From Aldehydirespirator sp965220645 (GTDB lineage Bacteria > Actinomycetota > Acidimicrobiia > Acidimicrobiales > Aldehydirespiratoraceae): a stretch of 64,000 bases of DNA. This document shows positions 49,620 through 59,241 of this stretch, piece by piece. Both the position numbers and the translations under genes were made by a program. How positions within the stretch are numbered: position 1 is the first letter of the stretch; every line of letters begins with the position of its first letter. Under the pieces are notes generated by a model. That model did no database searches, was not told the DNA's origin, and saw only the letters and a program-made list of their open reading frames with translations. Location: the NCBI GenBank assembly GCA_965220645.1, contig OZ244836.1, positions 1,922,001-1,986,000 of the forward strand, in the 5' to 3' direction.

Positions 49620-52178
49620 ATGGCTGAAGCCATTTCCGTCACCGGTGCGTTCACGCGCGCCGAGGGCAAGGACGCCACCTTCGAGACGGGCCTGCTGGCC
49701 CCGCTCGCCGGTGGCGCTGTAACCGTCCAGATGGGCGACACGGTGGTGCTCGTCACCGCCACAGGCGCCAAGTCCCCCCGGGAGGGCGCCGACTTCCTCC
49801 CCCTCACCGTCGACGTAGAGGAGCGGATGTACGCGGCGGGCCGGATTCCCGGCTCGTTCTTCCGTCGGGAGGCCCGGGCCGGCGAGCAGGCCGTCTTGAC
49901 GTGCCGGCTCATCGACCGGCCGTTGCGGCCCAGCTTCCCTGCCGGGTACCGCAACGAGGTTCACGTCGTGGCCACCATCCTCGGCGCCGACCAGTCCAAC
50001 CCCTACGACGTCGTCGCGCTCAACGCGGCCTCGCTGGCGCTGAGCATCTCGCCGGTCCCCTTCGACGGGCCCCTCGGCGCGGTGCGCCTGGCCTGGTCGT
50101 CGGAGGGCGAGTGGATCCCGTTCCCCACCTACGAGGAGGGGGAAGGATCTGCCTTCGAGATGGTGGTGGCCGGCCGGCTCGCCGATGACGACGTGGCCGT
50201 GATGATGGTCGAGGCCGGGGGCACCTCCGCCGGCTGGGAGCTGTACCAGGACGGTACGCCCAAGGTCGATGAGGACGTGCTCGCCGGCGGCCTTGAAGCG
50301 GCCAAGACCTGGATCCGGGAGATGATCGAGCTCCAGCAGCAGATGATCGACGCGGTCGGCCCGGTCGCCAAGATGCAGCCGCCGCTAGTTGTCGACCACA
50401 GCGACGAGATCCTCGACGCGGTGCGCGACGGGGCGCTCGACCGCATCGCGGCCGTGCAGACGATCGCGGACAAGACCGAGCGTCAGGAGGCCGAGGCCTC
50501 GCTGGTCGCGGAGATCGCGGCCGAGATGGAGGCCCGCTTCGGCGACGATCCCGCGGTGGGCAAGCAGGTGAAGGGCGCAGTGCGCTCCGTCACCAAGGAG
50601 GTGGTGCGCAAGCGCATCGTCACCGAGGGCATCCGCATCGACGGCCGGGCCACCGACCAGTTGCGCCCGCTCATGAGCCGGGTCGGGGTCATCCCCACGG
50701 CCCACGGCTCCGGACTCTTCCAGCGCGGCGACACGCAGGTACTCAATTTCACCACCCTGGGAATCGGTCGCAGCGACATGATGATCGACGACCTGTCGCC
50801 CACCGACAAGAAGCGCTACTTCCACCACTACAACTTCCCGCCGTTCTGCACCGGCGAGACCGGCTTCATGCGAGGGCCGAAGCGGCGCGAGATCGGTCAC
50901 GGGGCGCTCGCGGAGCGGGCCGTGTTCGCGGTGATGCCGGGCTTTGAGGAGTGGCCCTACACGGTTCGCACCGTCTCGGAGGTGATGGCCTCCAACGGGT
51001 CGAGTTCGATGGCGTCGGTGTGCGGGTCCACGTTGTCGCTAATGGACGCCGGCGTCCCGATCAAGGCGCCGGTGGCCGGGGTGGCCATGGGCCTGGTGCA
51101 TGCTGAGGACGCCTGGGTGACCCTCACCGACATCCTCGGCGCCGAGGACGCCTTCGGAGATATGGACTTCAAGGTGGCCGGGACCACCGACTTCATCACC
51201 GCGCTGCAGCTCGACACCAAGATTGCGGGCATCCCGGCGTCGGTTCTGGCCGACGCTCTGCGGCAGGCGCGCACGGCTCGGCTGGACATCCTCGATGTGA
51301 TGGCCGAGACCATCATCGAGCCGCGGCCTGAGGTTCGCGACACCGCTCCGAAGGTCACCACATTCGAGATCCCCGTAGAGAAGATCGGCGAGGTGATCGG
51401 GCCGAAGGGCAAGGTGATCAACGCCATCCAGTCGGAGACCGGGGCGGACATCAGCGTCGACGACGACGGCGCGGTCGGCATCGTGGCCATCGCGTCCACC
51501 GACCGCGGCGCCGTGCTGGAGGCCGAGCGGCAGATCAAGCTCATCCTGGACCCGCCGACGGCCGACGTGGGCGCCACCTACCGGGGGAGGGTCGTGAACA
51601 TCACCAAGTTCGGGGCGTTCGTGAACATCCTCCCCGGTCGCGACGGTCTGGTGCACATATCCAAGCTGGGCGGCGGAAGGCGCATCGACAGAGTGGAGGA
51701 CGTGCTCGAGCTCGGCGAGGAGATCGAGGTTGTCGTCGAGGACGTCGACCCCAACGGGAAGATCTCGCTCATTCCCAAGTCCGATGATTCCGACGGCGAC
51801 GCCCCGCGCCCGCCACGCGGCCGGGAGTCCGGTCGGGGCGGCTCCGACGGCAGAGGCCGTAGGGACTTCGACCGGGACGAGCCGCGACGCGACTCGCGCC
51901 GCGGCGACTCGGACCGTGGCTCCGACGGGCGCGATCGCGACCGCAACATGGACGGCGGCGGCCGGGCGTACTCGGGCCGGGGGGATCGGGCCGACGGCGA
52001 GCCGCGGCGCGAGGATCGGGGCGGCTCCCGGCAGAGGCCACCAGCAACAGTGTCCAGCGCCAAGGCGGTCTCGTTCGAGGATTCCTTCGACTCAGAGCTT
52101 GAGCGGGAGTTCGGCGAACTGGGCCCGGATCCGCGGGTGCGACGCGGGGGACGCCGCGGCGGCCGCGGAACCCGCTAG
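49620..52178 (+). CDS. pnp: Polyribonucleotide nucleotidyltransferase (PNPase)
   Basis: An 852-residue PNPase, longer than the usual 700-750. Two RNase PH cores (first: LLAPLAGGAVTVQMGDTVVL; second: RPLMSRVGVIPTAHGSGLFQRGDTQ and KVAGTTDFITALQLDTK), a KH domain near 573-630 (IPVEKIGEVIGPKGKVINAI) and an S1 domain near 649-720 (GRVVNITKFGAFVNILPGRDGLVHISKL). The last 130 residues are a disordered R/D/G-rich tail ending GRRGGRGTR. The enzyme degrades RNA 3' to 5' with phosphate. AAGGAG precedes ATG 49620. Confidence 0.97.
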   Translation: MAEAISVTGAFTRAEGKDATFETGLLAPLAGGAVTVQMGDTVVLVTATGAKSPREGADFLPLTVDVEERMYAAGRIPGSFFRREARAGEQAVLTCRLIDRPLRPSFPAGYRNEVHVVATILGADQSNPYDVVALNAASLALSISPVPFDGPLGAVRLAWSSEGEWIPFPTYEEGEGSAFEMVVAGRLADDDVAVMMVEAGGTSAGWELYQDGTPKVDEDVLAGGLEAAKTWIREMIELQQQMIDAVGPVAKMQPPLVVDHSDEILDAVRDGALDRIAAVQTIADKTERQEAEASLVAEIAAEMEARFGDDPAVGKQVKGAVRSVTKEVVRKRIVTEGIRIDGRATDQLRPLMSRVGVIPTAHGSGLFQRGDTQVLNFTTLGIGRSDMMIDDLSPTDKKRYFHHYNFPPFCTGETGFMRGPKRREIGHGALAERAVFAVMPGFEEWPYTVRTVSEVMASNGSSSMASVCGSTLSLMDAGVPIKAPVAGVAMGLVHAEDAWVTLTDILGAEDAFGDMDFKVAGTTDFITALQLDTKIAGIPASVLADALRQARTARLDILDVMAETIIEPRPEVRDTAPKVTTFEIPVEKIGEVIGPKGKVINAIQSETGADISVDDDGAVGIVAIASTDRGAVLEAERQIKLILDPPTADVGATYRGRVVNITKFGAFVNILPGRDGLVHISKLGGGRRIDRVEDVLELGEEIEVVVEDVDPNGKISLIPKSDDSDGDAPRPPRGRESGRGGSDGRGRRDFDRDEPRRDSRRGDSDRGSDGRDRDRNMDGGGRAYSGRGDRADGEPRREDRGGSRQRPPATVSSAKAVSFEDSFDSELEREFGELGPDPRVRRGGRRGGRGTR

Positions 52179-52231
52179 AGGCCGAGCGGGCTTGTGGCAA
52201 TGTCACGCGCATGCAGCGAGTCACTGAGCGA

Positions 52232-52278
52232 GGCCGTGGCCCGAGCGGCCCGTGCGCGCAGCGAACAAGAGCGGGAAA
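52232..52278. repeat. Dispersed 47-bp repeat, copy B
   Basis: Matches 20690-20736 with four mismatches; the last 23 bp are identical. This copy is in the non-coding leader directly before dapB. Confidence 0.6.
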
Positions 52279-52288
52279 TACGCCGACC

Positions 52289-53020
52289 ATGATCAAGGTC
52301 GGTGTCTGCGGCGCCACCGGGCGCATGGGCGCCGAGGCCTGCCGGGCCATCGATGCCGATGCCGGCACCGAACTGCTGGCTGCGATCGGCTCGGCCGGCT
52401 CGGTTGAGGAGTTCGTTGACGCAGGGGTCGAGGTGGTCGTGGACTTCACCGTCGCGGAGGCGGTCCGGGCCAGCGCGGGCGTGCTCGCCGCAGCAGGCAT
52501 CCACGCCGTGATCGGGACTTCCGGCCTGGACGCTGACGACATCGACGTCCTGCGGGAGAGATTTGTGCAGAGCCACTGCGTCGTCGCGCCGAACTTCGCG
52601 GTCGGCGCGGTGCTCATGACCCGATTCGCGGCGCTGGCCGCTCCCTACTTCGACACCGCCGAGGTGATCGAGCTGCATCACGACCGCAAGGTGGACGCGC
52701 CTTCGGGCACGGCCATGGCGACCGTCGAGGCCATGGCGCAGGCATCCGACGATTGGGCGCCGGACCCCACCGTCAACGAGAGCCTGCCCGGAGTACGCGG
52801 CGGCCGCGGTCCGGCCGGGATCCCTGTCCATTCGGTGCGCCTCAAGGGCCTGGTCGCACACCAGGAGGTGATGCTCGGCGGGCCCGGCGAGACCTTGGCG
52901 ATCCGCCACGACACCATCGACCGGTCGGCCTTCATGCCGGGCATGCTGCTCGCTGTGAAGCGCGTGGTAACGCTCGCACCGGGCGCGACCGTCGGCCTCG
53001 GCGAGGTCCTGGGCATCTGA
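52289..53020 (+). CDS. dapB: 4-hydroxy-tetrahydrodipicolinate reductase
   Basis: A 243-residue DapB. NAD(P) site VGVCGATGRMG, then VVVDFTVAEAV, IGTSGLD, and the catalytic region ELHHDRKVDAPSGTA with the conserved His pair and Lys, then GARGGRGPAGIPVHSVR-like GRGPAGIPVHSVRLKGLVAHQEV. It reduces the DapA product in lysine and meso-diaminopimelate synthesis. ATG 52289 begins the conserved fold. dapA follows after one gene. Confidence 0.96.
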   Translation: MIKVGVCGATGRMGAEACRAIDADAGTELLAAIGSAGSVEEFVDAGVEVVVDFTVAEAVRASAGVLAAAGIHAVIGTSGLDADDIDVLRERFVQSHCVVAPNFAVGAVLMTRFAALAAPYFDTAEVIELHHDRKVDAPSGTAMATVEAMAQASDDWAPDPTVNESLPGVRGGRGPAGIPVHSVRLKGLVAHQEVMLGGPGETLAIRHDTIDRSAFMPGMLLAVKRVVTLAPGATVGLGEVLGI

Positions 53021-53040
53021 GGCCAGAACGGGGGCGGTGA

Positions 53041-53793
53041 GTGCGCCGGCTGGCATCGCCGGGGTGGATTGCCTCGCACATCTTCGCGCTGGCGATGGTC
53101 GTGCTGATGGTCAACCTGGGGTTCTGGCAGGTCCGGCGACTCGACGAGCGTCGCGCCTCCAACGCCGAGATCGCGGCGGCGATGTCGCAGGCCCCATCCG
53201 ACATCGCCGCTCATCTCGACATCCGGGGGCTGCCGCCGGAGCACACCGCGGTCGCGGCGGCGGGCACATACCTCGCCGGCGCGGAAGTGCGCATCGGCAA
53301 CCGCAGCTTCGGTGGGCAGCCCGGCTTCTGGCTGGCGACACCGCTGCGACTCGACGACGGCCGAGCCGTGGCGGTGGTGAGGGGCTGGGTGCCCCGGCGC
53401 GCCCTGACCGGCCTCGACGACCGCACCGCGGCCCCGCCGGAGGGGGACGTGACGGTGGTCGGCCTCGCCTTCGACAGCGTCAACGGTGGCAGGATCGCAG
53501 AGACTGCCCCAGGCGAGACGCCCGAGATCTCCCGCATGGACCTGGACCGTTTCGAGGCGGTTTCCGGCGTCGACGTCGAGGGGGTGTGGATCAGGCTGCA
53601 GGCTCAGTCGCCGGCCCAGCCCGAGGGGCTGCCGGAGCCGGTTCCCGATCCCGACCTCGGCGAGGGGTCCCACCTGTCCTACGCGTTCCAGTGGTTCTTC
53701 TTCTCGGCTGGGGCGGTGGTGGTGTACGGGTTGATCCTGCGCCGGGCCGTCGCCGGGCGCGAAGAAGCCCCCGGTACCGAACTACAGTTGTAG
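53041..53793 (+). CDS. SURF1-family protein
   Basis: A 250-residue SURF1/Shy1-type membrane protein with one N-terminal helix (IASHIFALAMVVLMVNLGFWQVRRL) and one C-terminal helix (YAFQWFFFSAGAVVVYGLIL), the classic topology. The family motifs LGFWQVRRLDER, GGQPGFWLATPLRLDDGRAVAVVRGWVP and HLSYAFQWF are clear. SURF1 assists cytochrome c oxidase assembly and haem a delivery, so the organism probably respires with an aa3-type oxidase. GTG 53041 is used. It ends 3 nt before dapA. Confidence 0.93.
   Translation: MRRLASPGWIASHIFALAMVVLMVNLGFWQVRRLDERRASNAEIAAAMSQAPSDIAAHLDIRGLPPEHTAVAAAGTYLAGAEVRIGNRSFGGQPGFWLATPLRLDDGRAVAVVRGWVPRRALTGLDDRTAAPPEGDVTVVGLAFDSVNGGRIAETAPGETPEISRMDLDRFEAVSGVDVEGVWIRLQAQSPAQPEGLPEPVPDPDLGEGSHLSYAFQWFFFSAGAVVVYGLILRRAVAGREEAPGTELQL
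53783..53788 (+). promoter_or_regulatory. Predicted -10 element (leaderless) of dapA
   Basis: TACAGT overlaps the end of the SURF1 gene and ends 8 nt before ATG 53797. Confidence 0.5.
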
Positions 53794-53796
53794 GCC

Positions 53797-54753
53797 ATGG
53801 CCCGATTCGGACGTGTGCTCACCGCGATGGTCACGCCCTTCACTGAGGACGGGGCGCTCGATCTCGATGGTGCTGCTCGCCTTGCCCGGTGGCTCGTCGC
53901 CAACGGCAACGAGGGTCTGGTGGTGGCCGGGACTTCCGGGGAGGGTCCGACACTCACCCACACCGAGCAGGCCGAACTGGTGGCCGCGGTCGTGGCTGCA
54001 GTCGACGTGCCCGTGGTGGCGGGAGCCGGGAGCAACGACACACGCGCCGCCATCGACCTCACCGAGCGCTGCACGAACGCCGGCGCGAACGGCATCCTGC
54101 ATGTGGCCGGCTACTACAACCGGCCGTCGCAGGCCGGGCTGGACACGCACTTCCGGCACTGCGCGGCTGCGACTGACCTGCCCATGATCGTTTACGACAT
54201 ACCGGGGCGCACCGGCCGCAAGGTCGCCACCGAGACCATGGTCCGGCTGGCTCACGAGGTCCCCAACATCGTCGGGCTGAAGGACGCGGCCGGTTCTCCC
54301 GCAGAGACGGCCCGATTGCTGGAGTTGGCACCGGACGGCTTCGAGGTCTATTCGGGCGACGACTCGCTCACCCTGCCGCTGATGTCGATAGGCGCAGTCG
54401 GTGTCATCGGTGTGGCCACGCACTGGGCGGGCCAGCAGATGGCGGCCATGTTCGACGCGTTCGAGAGCGGGCGAGTGGCCGAGGCGGCAGCCATCAACCG
54501 CCGCTTGCTCGACTCCTATGACTTCGAGACCGGCGACGCGGCCCCCAATCCCGTGCCCACCAAGTGCATGCTGCGGGTGCTGGGGCTGCCGGCCGGTCCG
54601 TGCCGCCTGCCGATGGGACCGGAGCCGTCCGGACTCGAGGACCGAGCCAGGGAAGTCCTCGCTGCGCTGTGCGACTCCGAGCCGGAGGGCGAGCAGCCGG
54701 CGGAAGCAGCCGCTGAGGTGCTCGCAGAGCCGGCGCCGGTCGGTACGGGCTGA
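53797..54753 (+). CDS. dapA: 4-hydroxy-tetrahydrodipicolinate synthase
   Basis: A 318-residue DapA. Conserved features are TAMVTPFTEDGALDLDGAARLARWL, VAGTSGEGPTLTHTEQAEL, GAGSNDT, the Tyr of YYNRPSQAGL, VYDIPGRTG and the Schiff-base Lys in IVGLKDAAG. It condenses pyruvate with aspartate semialdehyde. The C-terminus has an extra Glu/Ala-rich tail of about 25 residues after the normal end. A leaderless promoter lies in the SURF1 gene end, and the RNase J gene follows 8 nt after the stop. Confidence 0.96.
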   Translation: MARFGRVLTAMVTPFTEDGALDLDGAARLARWLVANGNEGLVVAGTSGEGPTLTHTEQAELVAAVVAAVDVPVVAGAGSNDTRAAIDLTERCTNAGANGILHVAGYYNRPSQAGLDTHFRHCAAATDLPMIVYDIPGRTGRKVATETMVRLAHEVPNIVGLKDAAGSPAETARLLELAPDGFEVYSGDDSLTLPLMSIGAVGVIGVATHWAGQQMAAMFDAFESGRVAEAAAINRRLLDSYDFETGDAAPNPVPTKCMLRVLGLPAGPCRLPMGPEPSGLEDRAREVLAALCDSEPEGEQPAEAAAEVLAEPAPVGTG

Positions 54754-54761
54754 CGCCCGCC

Positions 54762-56420
54762 GTGGCCGCACCGGTCGCCGTCACCTTCCTGGGCGGCTTG
54801 GGGGAGATCGGACGCAACTGCGCGGTTCTCGAGACCGCGGGCCGCAGGGTGCTGCTCGACTGCGGCCGGATGTTCGCGGGCGACGACCTACCCGGCGTCG
54901 ACTCGGTGCTGCCCGACTTCGAGTGGCTGCTGGAAAGCGGGGGAGTCGAAGCGTGTGTCGCCACCCACGCCCACGAGGACCACATCGGCGCGCTTCCCCA
55001 TCTGCTTGAACACCTGTCGTTTCCTGTCTACGGGTCGGCGTTCACGCTCGGCTTGGTGCGGCACAAGCTCTCCGAGGCGGGTCTGCTCGACCGGGCCGAG
55101 CTGCGCGAGGTCCGCGACGGCGACTGCTACCAGGCCGGGCCATTCCAGTGCGAGGCGATGCCGGTCACTCACTCGGTGCCGGGAGGGCTCATCACGGCGT
55201 TCTCCACACCGCAGGGAGTGATCCTGCACTCCAGCGACTTCAAACTCGATCTCACGCCCGTGGACGGGCGGCGCACGGCCCTGTCCCGCATCGGTGCGCT
55301 ATCCGACGATCCGGGGGTCAGGCTGCTGCTGGCCGACTCGACCAACGCCGACGCGCCGGGATCGTCGCGCTCGGAGCGGGACGTGGGCGACGTCCTGCAC
55401 GATGTGATCGCCCGTCAGGAGGGACGCAGGGTCATCGTCGGAGCGTTCGCCAGCCACATCCACCGCATCCAGCAGTTGATGGACGCAGCCGTGGCCACTG
55501 GACGGACCGTGGCCACGCTGGGCCTGTCCATGCAGCGCAACGTCGGGCTGGCGCGCGAGCTGAACCTGCTGCAGGTTCCCGACCATGCCCTGCGCGACGT
55601 GACCGACCTCGAGGGGCTCGATCCGGCTCGGGTGCTGATCGTGTGCACCGGGTCGCAGGGCGAGTCCCGCGCCGCGCTGACCCAGATGGCCGAGCGCACC
55701 AGCAAGTGGGTGGAGATCGGCACCGAAGACACGATCATCTTCAGTTCGCACCCGATCCCGGGTAACGAGGCCGCGGTCGGGGCGCTGCGCAACGGACTGG
55801 CCCGGCGGGGGGCGCGGGTGCTTCATACCGGCAATCTCGATGTGCACACTTCCGGCCACGGCAAGCAGCAGGAGCTCAAGGTCTTGCACTCGGTGGCGTC
55901 GCCGGAGTGGTTCGTGCCCGTGCACGGCGAGTACGAGCATCTGGTGGCTCACGCCCGGCTGGCCCGCGAGATGGGCATGACCGAAGAGCGGGTGGTGCTG
56001 TGTTGCGACGGTGACCGCATCGCATTGACCGACGACGGTCTGCGGCGGGACGGATCGGTCGGCGGAGATCACATCTACGTGGACGGGATCGTCGGGGACC
56101 TGGGCTTGACGGTGCTTGCCGAGCGGCGGAAGCTTGGGGCTGACGGCTTCGTGTCCGTGGTGGTGAACGTGGACCTGGAGCGGTGCTCGCTGGTTTCGAG
56201 TCCCAAGATCGTGTCCCGTGGATGGGTGGAGCAGCCGGCGCTGGCGGGGCACGAGGCCGCTGTGACCGACGCCGTCGAGACGGCAGTCAAGGCCGCTCTG
56301 GCCGTCGGCAACCGCGACCTCGAGGCCCTGGAGGATCTGGTACTGCGAACGGCCCGGCGCATCTCACGGGAGCGCACCCGCCGCCGGCCTGTGATCGTCC
56401 CGGTCATTAGCGCGACCTGA
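54762..56420 (+). CDS. rnj: Ribonuclease J
   Basis: A 552-residue metallo-beta-lactamase/beta-CASP ribonuclease. The N-terminus FLGGLGEIGRNC, metal motif THAHEDHIG (H69-H74), MPVTHSVPGGLITAFSTPQG, SSDFKLD, LLADSTNA, GSQGESRAAL, FSSHPIPGNE and HTSGHGKQQELK are all family hallmarks. It is an endo- and 5' exonuclease for mRNA decay and rRNA maturation, and with PNPase upstream this locus holds two RNA-decay enzymes. It starts at GTG 54762, 8 nt after dapA. Confidence 0.95.
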   Translation: MAAPVAVTFLGGLGEIGRNCAVLETAGRRVLLDCGRMFAGDDLPGVDSVLPDFEWLLESGGVEACVATHAHEDHIGALPHLLEHLSFPVYGSAFTLGLVRHKLSEAGLLDRAELREVRDGDCYQAGPFQCEAMPVTHSVPGGLITAFSTPQGVILHSSDFKLDLTPVDGRRTALSRIGALSDDPGVRLLLADSTNADAPGSSRSERDVGDVLHDVIARQEGRRVIVGAFASHIHRIQQLMDAAVATGRTVATLGLSMQRNVGLARELNLLQVPDHALRDVTDLEGLDPARVLIVCTGSQGESRAALTQMAERTSKWVEIGTEDTIIFSSHPIPGNEAAVGALRNGLARRGARVLHTGNLDVHTSGHGKQQELKVLHSVASPEWFVPVHGEYEHLVAHARLAREMGMTEERVVLCCDGDRIALTDDGLRRDGSVGGDHIYVDGIVGDLGLTVLAERRKLGADGFVSVVVNVDLERCSLVSSPKIVSRGWVEQPALAGHEAAVTDAVETAVKAALAVGNRDLEALEDLVLRTARRISRERTRRRPVIVPVISAT

Positions 56421-56514
56421 TCGGCGAGGGCCCGGCAGCACTGGCCGGGGCCTGCCGGCGCAGCCGGCTTTCTCGACGGGTGTCGGGGTTCACGGGGTGG
56501 TCGAGCGTCACTGG

Positions 56515-56520
56515 TAGCGT
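56515..56520 (+). promoter_or_regulatory. Predicted -10 element (leaderless) of ftsK
   Basis: TAGCGT ends 8 nt before ATG 56529. Confidence 0.55.
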
Positions 56521-56528
56521 CACGCTTC

Positions 56529-59012
56529 ATGGCGACCAAAGGAGCCGATTCAGCCTCTCGCGGGCCAAAGAAACCCCCGCCCCCCAAGCGAGCCGCTCGC
56601 CGGGGCTCGGCTGCCGTTGGGTCGGTCGTTCGCCCGCACCGCCGGGACATCTGGGGTCTAGCGGCGATCGTGGCCGGCCTGCTTGTGGCCGGCAGTGTCT
56701 GGTTCTCGGCCGCCGGGCCGGTGGGCGAGCAGGCCGATCGCGCCCTTGCGGCCGCATTCGGCCTGGTTCGCATGGCCCTGCCCGTCGGGTTGGCGGTAAT
56801 GGGTATCGCGGCGCTGTTGGGAGGGCGTCGTGGCGGCGCGGCCGACCGGGCCGGCGATGACGACGACCGCACTGAGGACGGGGCTGGCAACCGCAGCGCC
56901 CCGGTCGAGGTGTCCGACTCAGCCGCCCGGATGGTGTTGGGCGGCCTGCTGCTCTTGGTGTCGTCCACCGGACTGCTGCACCTGGCGAAGGGCCGCCCAG
57001 GTCTGGGTGACGGACTGGACGAGTTCGGAGCCGCGGGCGGTGCTCTGGGAGTTGGAATCGGCGGTTTCCTTCACGCCTGGACGGCGCTGTGGGGCTCCAT
57101 CCTGCTGCTCGTCTTTGTTGGCATCGTCGGCGTGATATTCGTCACCCAGCTGACCGTGCGGTCTGCGGTGGGGGCATTGCTCACGGTGCTTCGCCCGGGG
57201 TGGCGCTTGCTGCGGTCGGCGGTAGTGAACCTGTTCAGCGACATCAAGGAAGCCCCGCCGCCCGAGCCCGCTTCCCAGCCTTACGGCTTCCCCGGCGGCG
57301 CACCCACCGGCTCAGAAGAGGGTCCGAGCCGGCCGGATCCGAGCGTCGAACTGGCATCAAATGAGATCGCGCCGTCCACGTTCGCGGAGGCCCCGCCCGC
57401 GGTGCCGGCCGCAACAGCCGGAGGCAAGGCCCGACGCAAGGGGCCAAGCCGCACGGGTCACGACGCGCCGTCCAAGTGGAAGCTCCCGGAGATCGAGTTG
57501 CTGGCTGCGACGCCGTCGAGGGAGATCGACAAGGCCGAGGTGGCCGAGCGAGGCCAGCTTCTGCAGGCCACTCTGGCCCGCTTCGATGTTCCCACCTTGC
57601 TGCTCGAGCCCGTCGTCGGGCCGACCGTTACCCGCTTCGTGCTGGAACTGGGCGAGGGAGTGCGGGTGTCGAAGCTCGAGAGCCTTCGCAAGGACATCGC
57701 CCTGGCCATGGCCTCGCCCGACATACGCATCCTGTCGCCCATACCCGGCCGGAGGGCCATCGGGGTGGAGGTCCCCAACCTGGACCGGCAGATCGTTCGC
57801 CTCGGCGATGTGCTGCGCTCAGGGGAAGCGGCTGACGCCGACCATCCCTTGGAGGTGGCCATCGGCCGGGACATCAACGGCCACGCCATCATGATGAATC
57901 TGGCAACGACTCCCCACCTGCTGATCGCGGGAGCCACCGGCGCCGGGAAGTCGTCGTGCCTCAACTCGCTGATCACGTCGGTGCTGATGCGCTCCACCCC
58001 CGACGACCTGCGGATGATCCTCGTCGACCCCAAGCGGGTCGAGATGGGCCAGTACGACCGCGTCCCGCATCTGCTGACCGCGCCCGTCACCGATCCTCGC
58101 AAGGCGGCCAACGCACTGAACTGGGCGGTGCGGGAGATGGAGCGGCGCTACGACCGGCTCCACGAGACCAGCTTCCGCGACATCACCGGCTACAACGCGG
58201 CCGTCGATGCCGACACTCTCGAGCCCCCTGTTGGGGCCCGGGACGCCGACGGCGAGCCTCTGAGGTACCAGCGCCTGCCGTTCGTGCTGGTGGTAGTGGA
58301 CGAGCTCGCCGATCTGATGATGGTGGCCGCACGTGATGTGGAGGAGTCCATCGCCCGCATCGCCCAGATGGCGCGGGCCGTGGGCATCCACCTGGTGATC
58401 GCCACCCAGCGGCCGTCGGTGAACATCATCACCGGCGTGATCAAGGCCAACATCCCGGCCCGGCTCGCCTTCGCGGTGTCGAGCCTGACCGACTCGCGGG
58501 TGATCCTCGACCAGCCCGGCGCCGAGCGGCTCGTCGGCCAGGGAGACATGCTGTATCTCGGTCCGTCGTCGTCGACGCCCCACCGCATTCAGGGATGCTG
58601 GGTCACTGAGGACGAGGTCCGCACCGTCGTGGGTCACTGGGTGGACCAGTCTCCCGATTTCCACGACGACCCCTCGGTCTCCACCCAGAGTCTCCTCGGT
58701 GGAGAGTCGGGTGGCGGGGCCTCGCCGACGGATCTGGGCGGGGCGCCGATCATGCCGACGAGTATCACCGATGCCCCTCCGCCGGGCGACGATGACGGCG
58801 ACGAATTGTTGGCCGCGGCCATGGCACTGGTGGTCGAGACGCAGCTGGGCTCGACATCCATGCTCCAGCGCAGGTTGCGGGTGGGGTTCGCCAGGGCAGG
58901 GCGGATCATGGACCTTCTTGAGCAGCGCGGCATCGTCGGCCCATCCACCGGCTCGAAGGCCCGCGAGGTTCTCATCACCGCCGAGGAACTCGAGAGCAGG
59001 CAAACCGGCTGA
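56529..59012 (+). CDS. ftsK: DNA translocase FtsK/SpoIIIE
   Basis: An 827-residue FtsK/SpoIIIE protein. A basic N-terminus precedes four or so membrane segments (residues 40-220, e.g. IVAGLLVAGSVWFSAAGPVG and LLLVFVGIVGVIFVTQL), then a linker and the motor: alpha domain LLEPVVGPTVTRFVLELGEGVRVSKL, Walker A AGATGAGKSS near 468, Walker B FVLVVVDELADLM and ATQRPSVNIITGVIKANIPAR. The C-terminal gamma winged helix (TQLGSTSMLQRRLRVGFARAGRIMDLLEQRGIV) reads KOPS/SRS-type polarity sites. It pumps chromosome ends through the septum. Its stop abuts the 34-bp repeat array. Confidence 0.96.
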   Translation: MATKGADSASRGPKKPPPPKRAARRGSAAVGSVVRPHRRDIWGLAAIVAGLLVAGSVWFSAAGPVGEQADRALAAAFGLVRMALPVGLAVMGIAALLGGRRGGAADRAGDDDDRTEDGAGNRSAPVEVSDSAARMVLGGLLLLVSSTGLLHLAKGRPGLGDGLDEFGAAGGALGVGIGGFLHAWTALWGSILLLVFVGIVGVIFVTQLTVRSAVGALLTVLRPGWRLLRSAVVNLFSDIKEAPPPEPASQPYGFPGGAPTGSEEGPSRPDPSVELASNEIAPSTFAEAPPAVPAATAGGKARRKGPSRTGHDAPSKWKLPEIELLAATPSREIDKAEVAERGQLLQATLARFDVPTLLLEPVVGPTVTRFVLELGEGVRVSKLESLRKDIALAMASPDIRILSPIPGRRAIGVEVPNLDRQIVRLGDVLRSGEAADADHPLEVAIGRDINGHAIMMNLATTPHLLIAGATGAGKSSCLNSLITSVLMRSTPDDLRMILVDPKRVEMGQYDRVPHLLTAPVTDPRKAANALNWAVREMERRYDRLHETSFRDITGYNAAVDADTLEPPVGARDADGEPLRYQRLPFVLVVVDELADLMMVAARDVEESIARIAQMARAVGIHLVIATQRPSVNIITGVIKANIPARLAFAVSSLTDSRVILDQPGAERLVGQGDMLYLGPSSSTPHRIQGCWVTEDEVRTVVGHWVDQSPDFHDDPSVSTQSLLGGESGGGASPTDLGGAPIMPTSITDAPPPGDDDGDELLAAAMALVVETQLGSTSMLQRRLRVGFARAGRIMDLLEQRGIVGPSTGSKAREVLITAEELESRQTG

Positions 59013-59211
59013 CATGACACCCGCCGGGCTCTACGGTCGCTCTGACATGACCGTCTGCCGTGTTCTACGGTCGCTCTGACATGACCGTCTGCCGTGTTCT
59101 ACGGTCGCTCTGACATGACCGTCTGCCGTGTTCTACGGTCGCTCTGACATGACCGTCTGCCGTGTTCTACGGTCGCTCTGACATGACCGTCTGCCGTGTT
59201 CTACGGTCGCT

Positions 59212-59241
59212 CTGACATGACCGTCTGCCGTGTTCTACGGT
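59212..59241 (+). promoter_or_regulatory. Promoter of the Ca2+/Na+ antiporter gene (last repeat unit)
   Basis: CTGACA (59212-59217), 18 nt, TACGGT (59236-59241), then 7 nt to ATG 59249, matching the window's leaderless layout. Equivalent promoters recur every 34 bp upstream. Confidence 0.6.
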
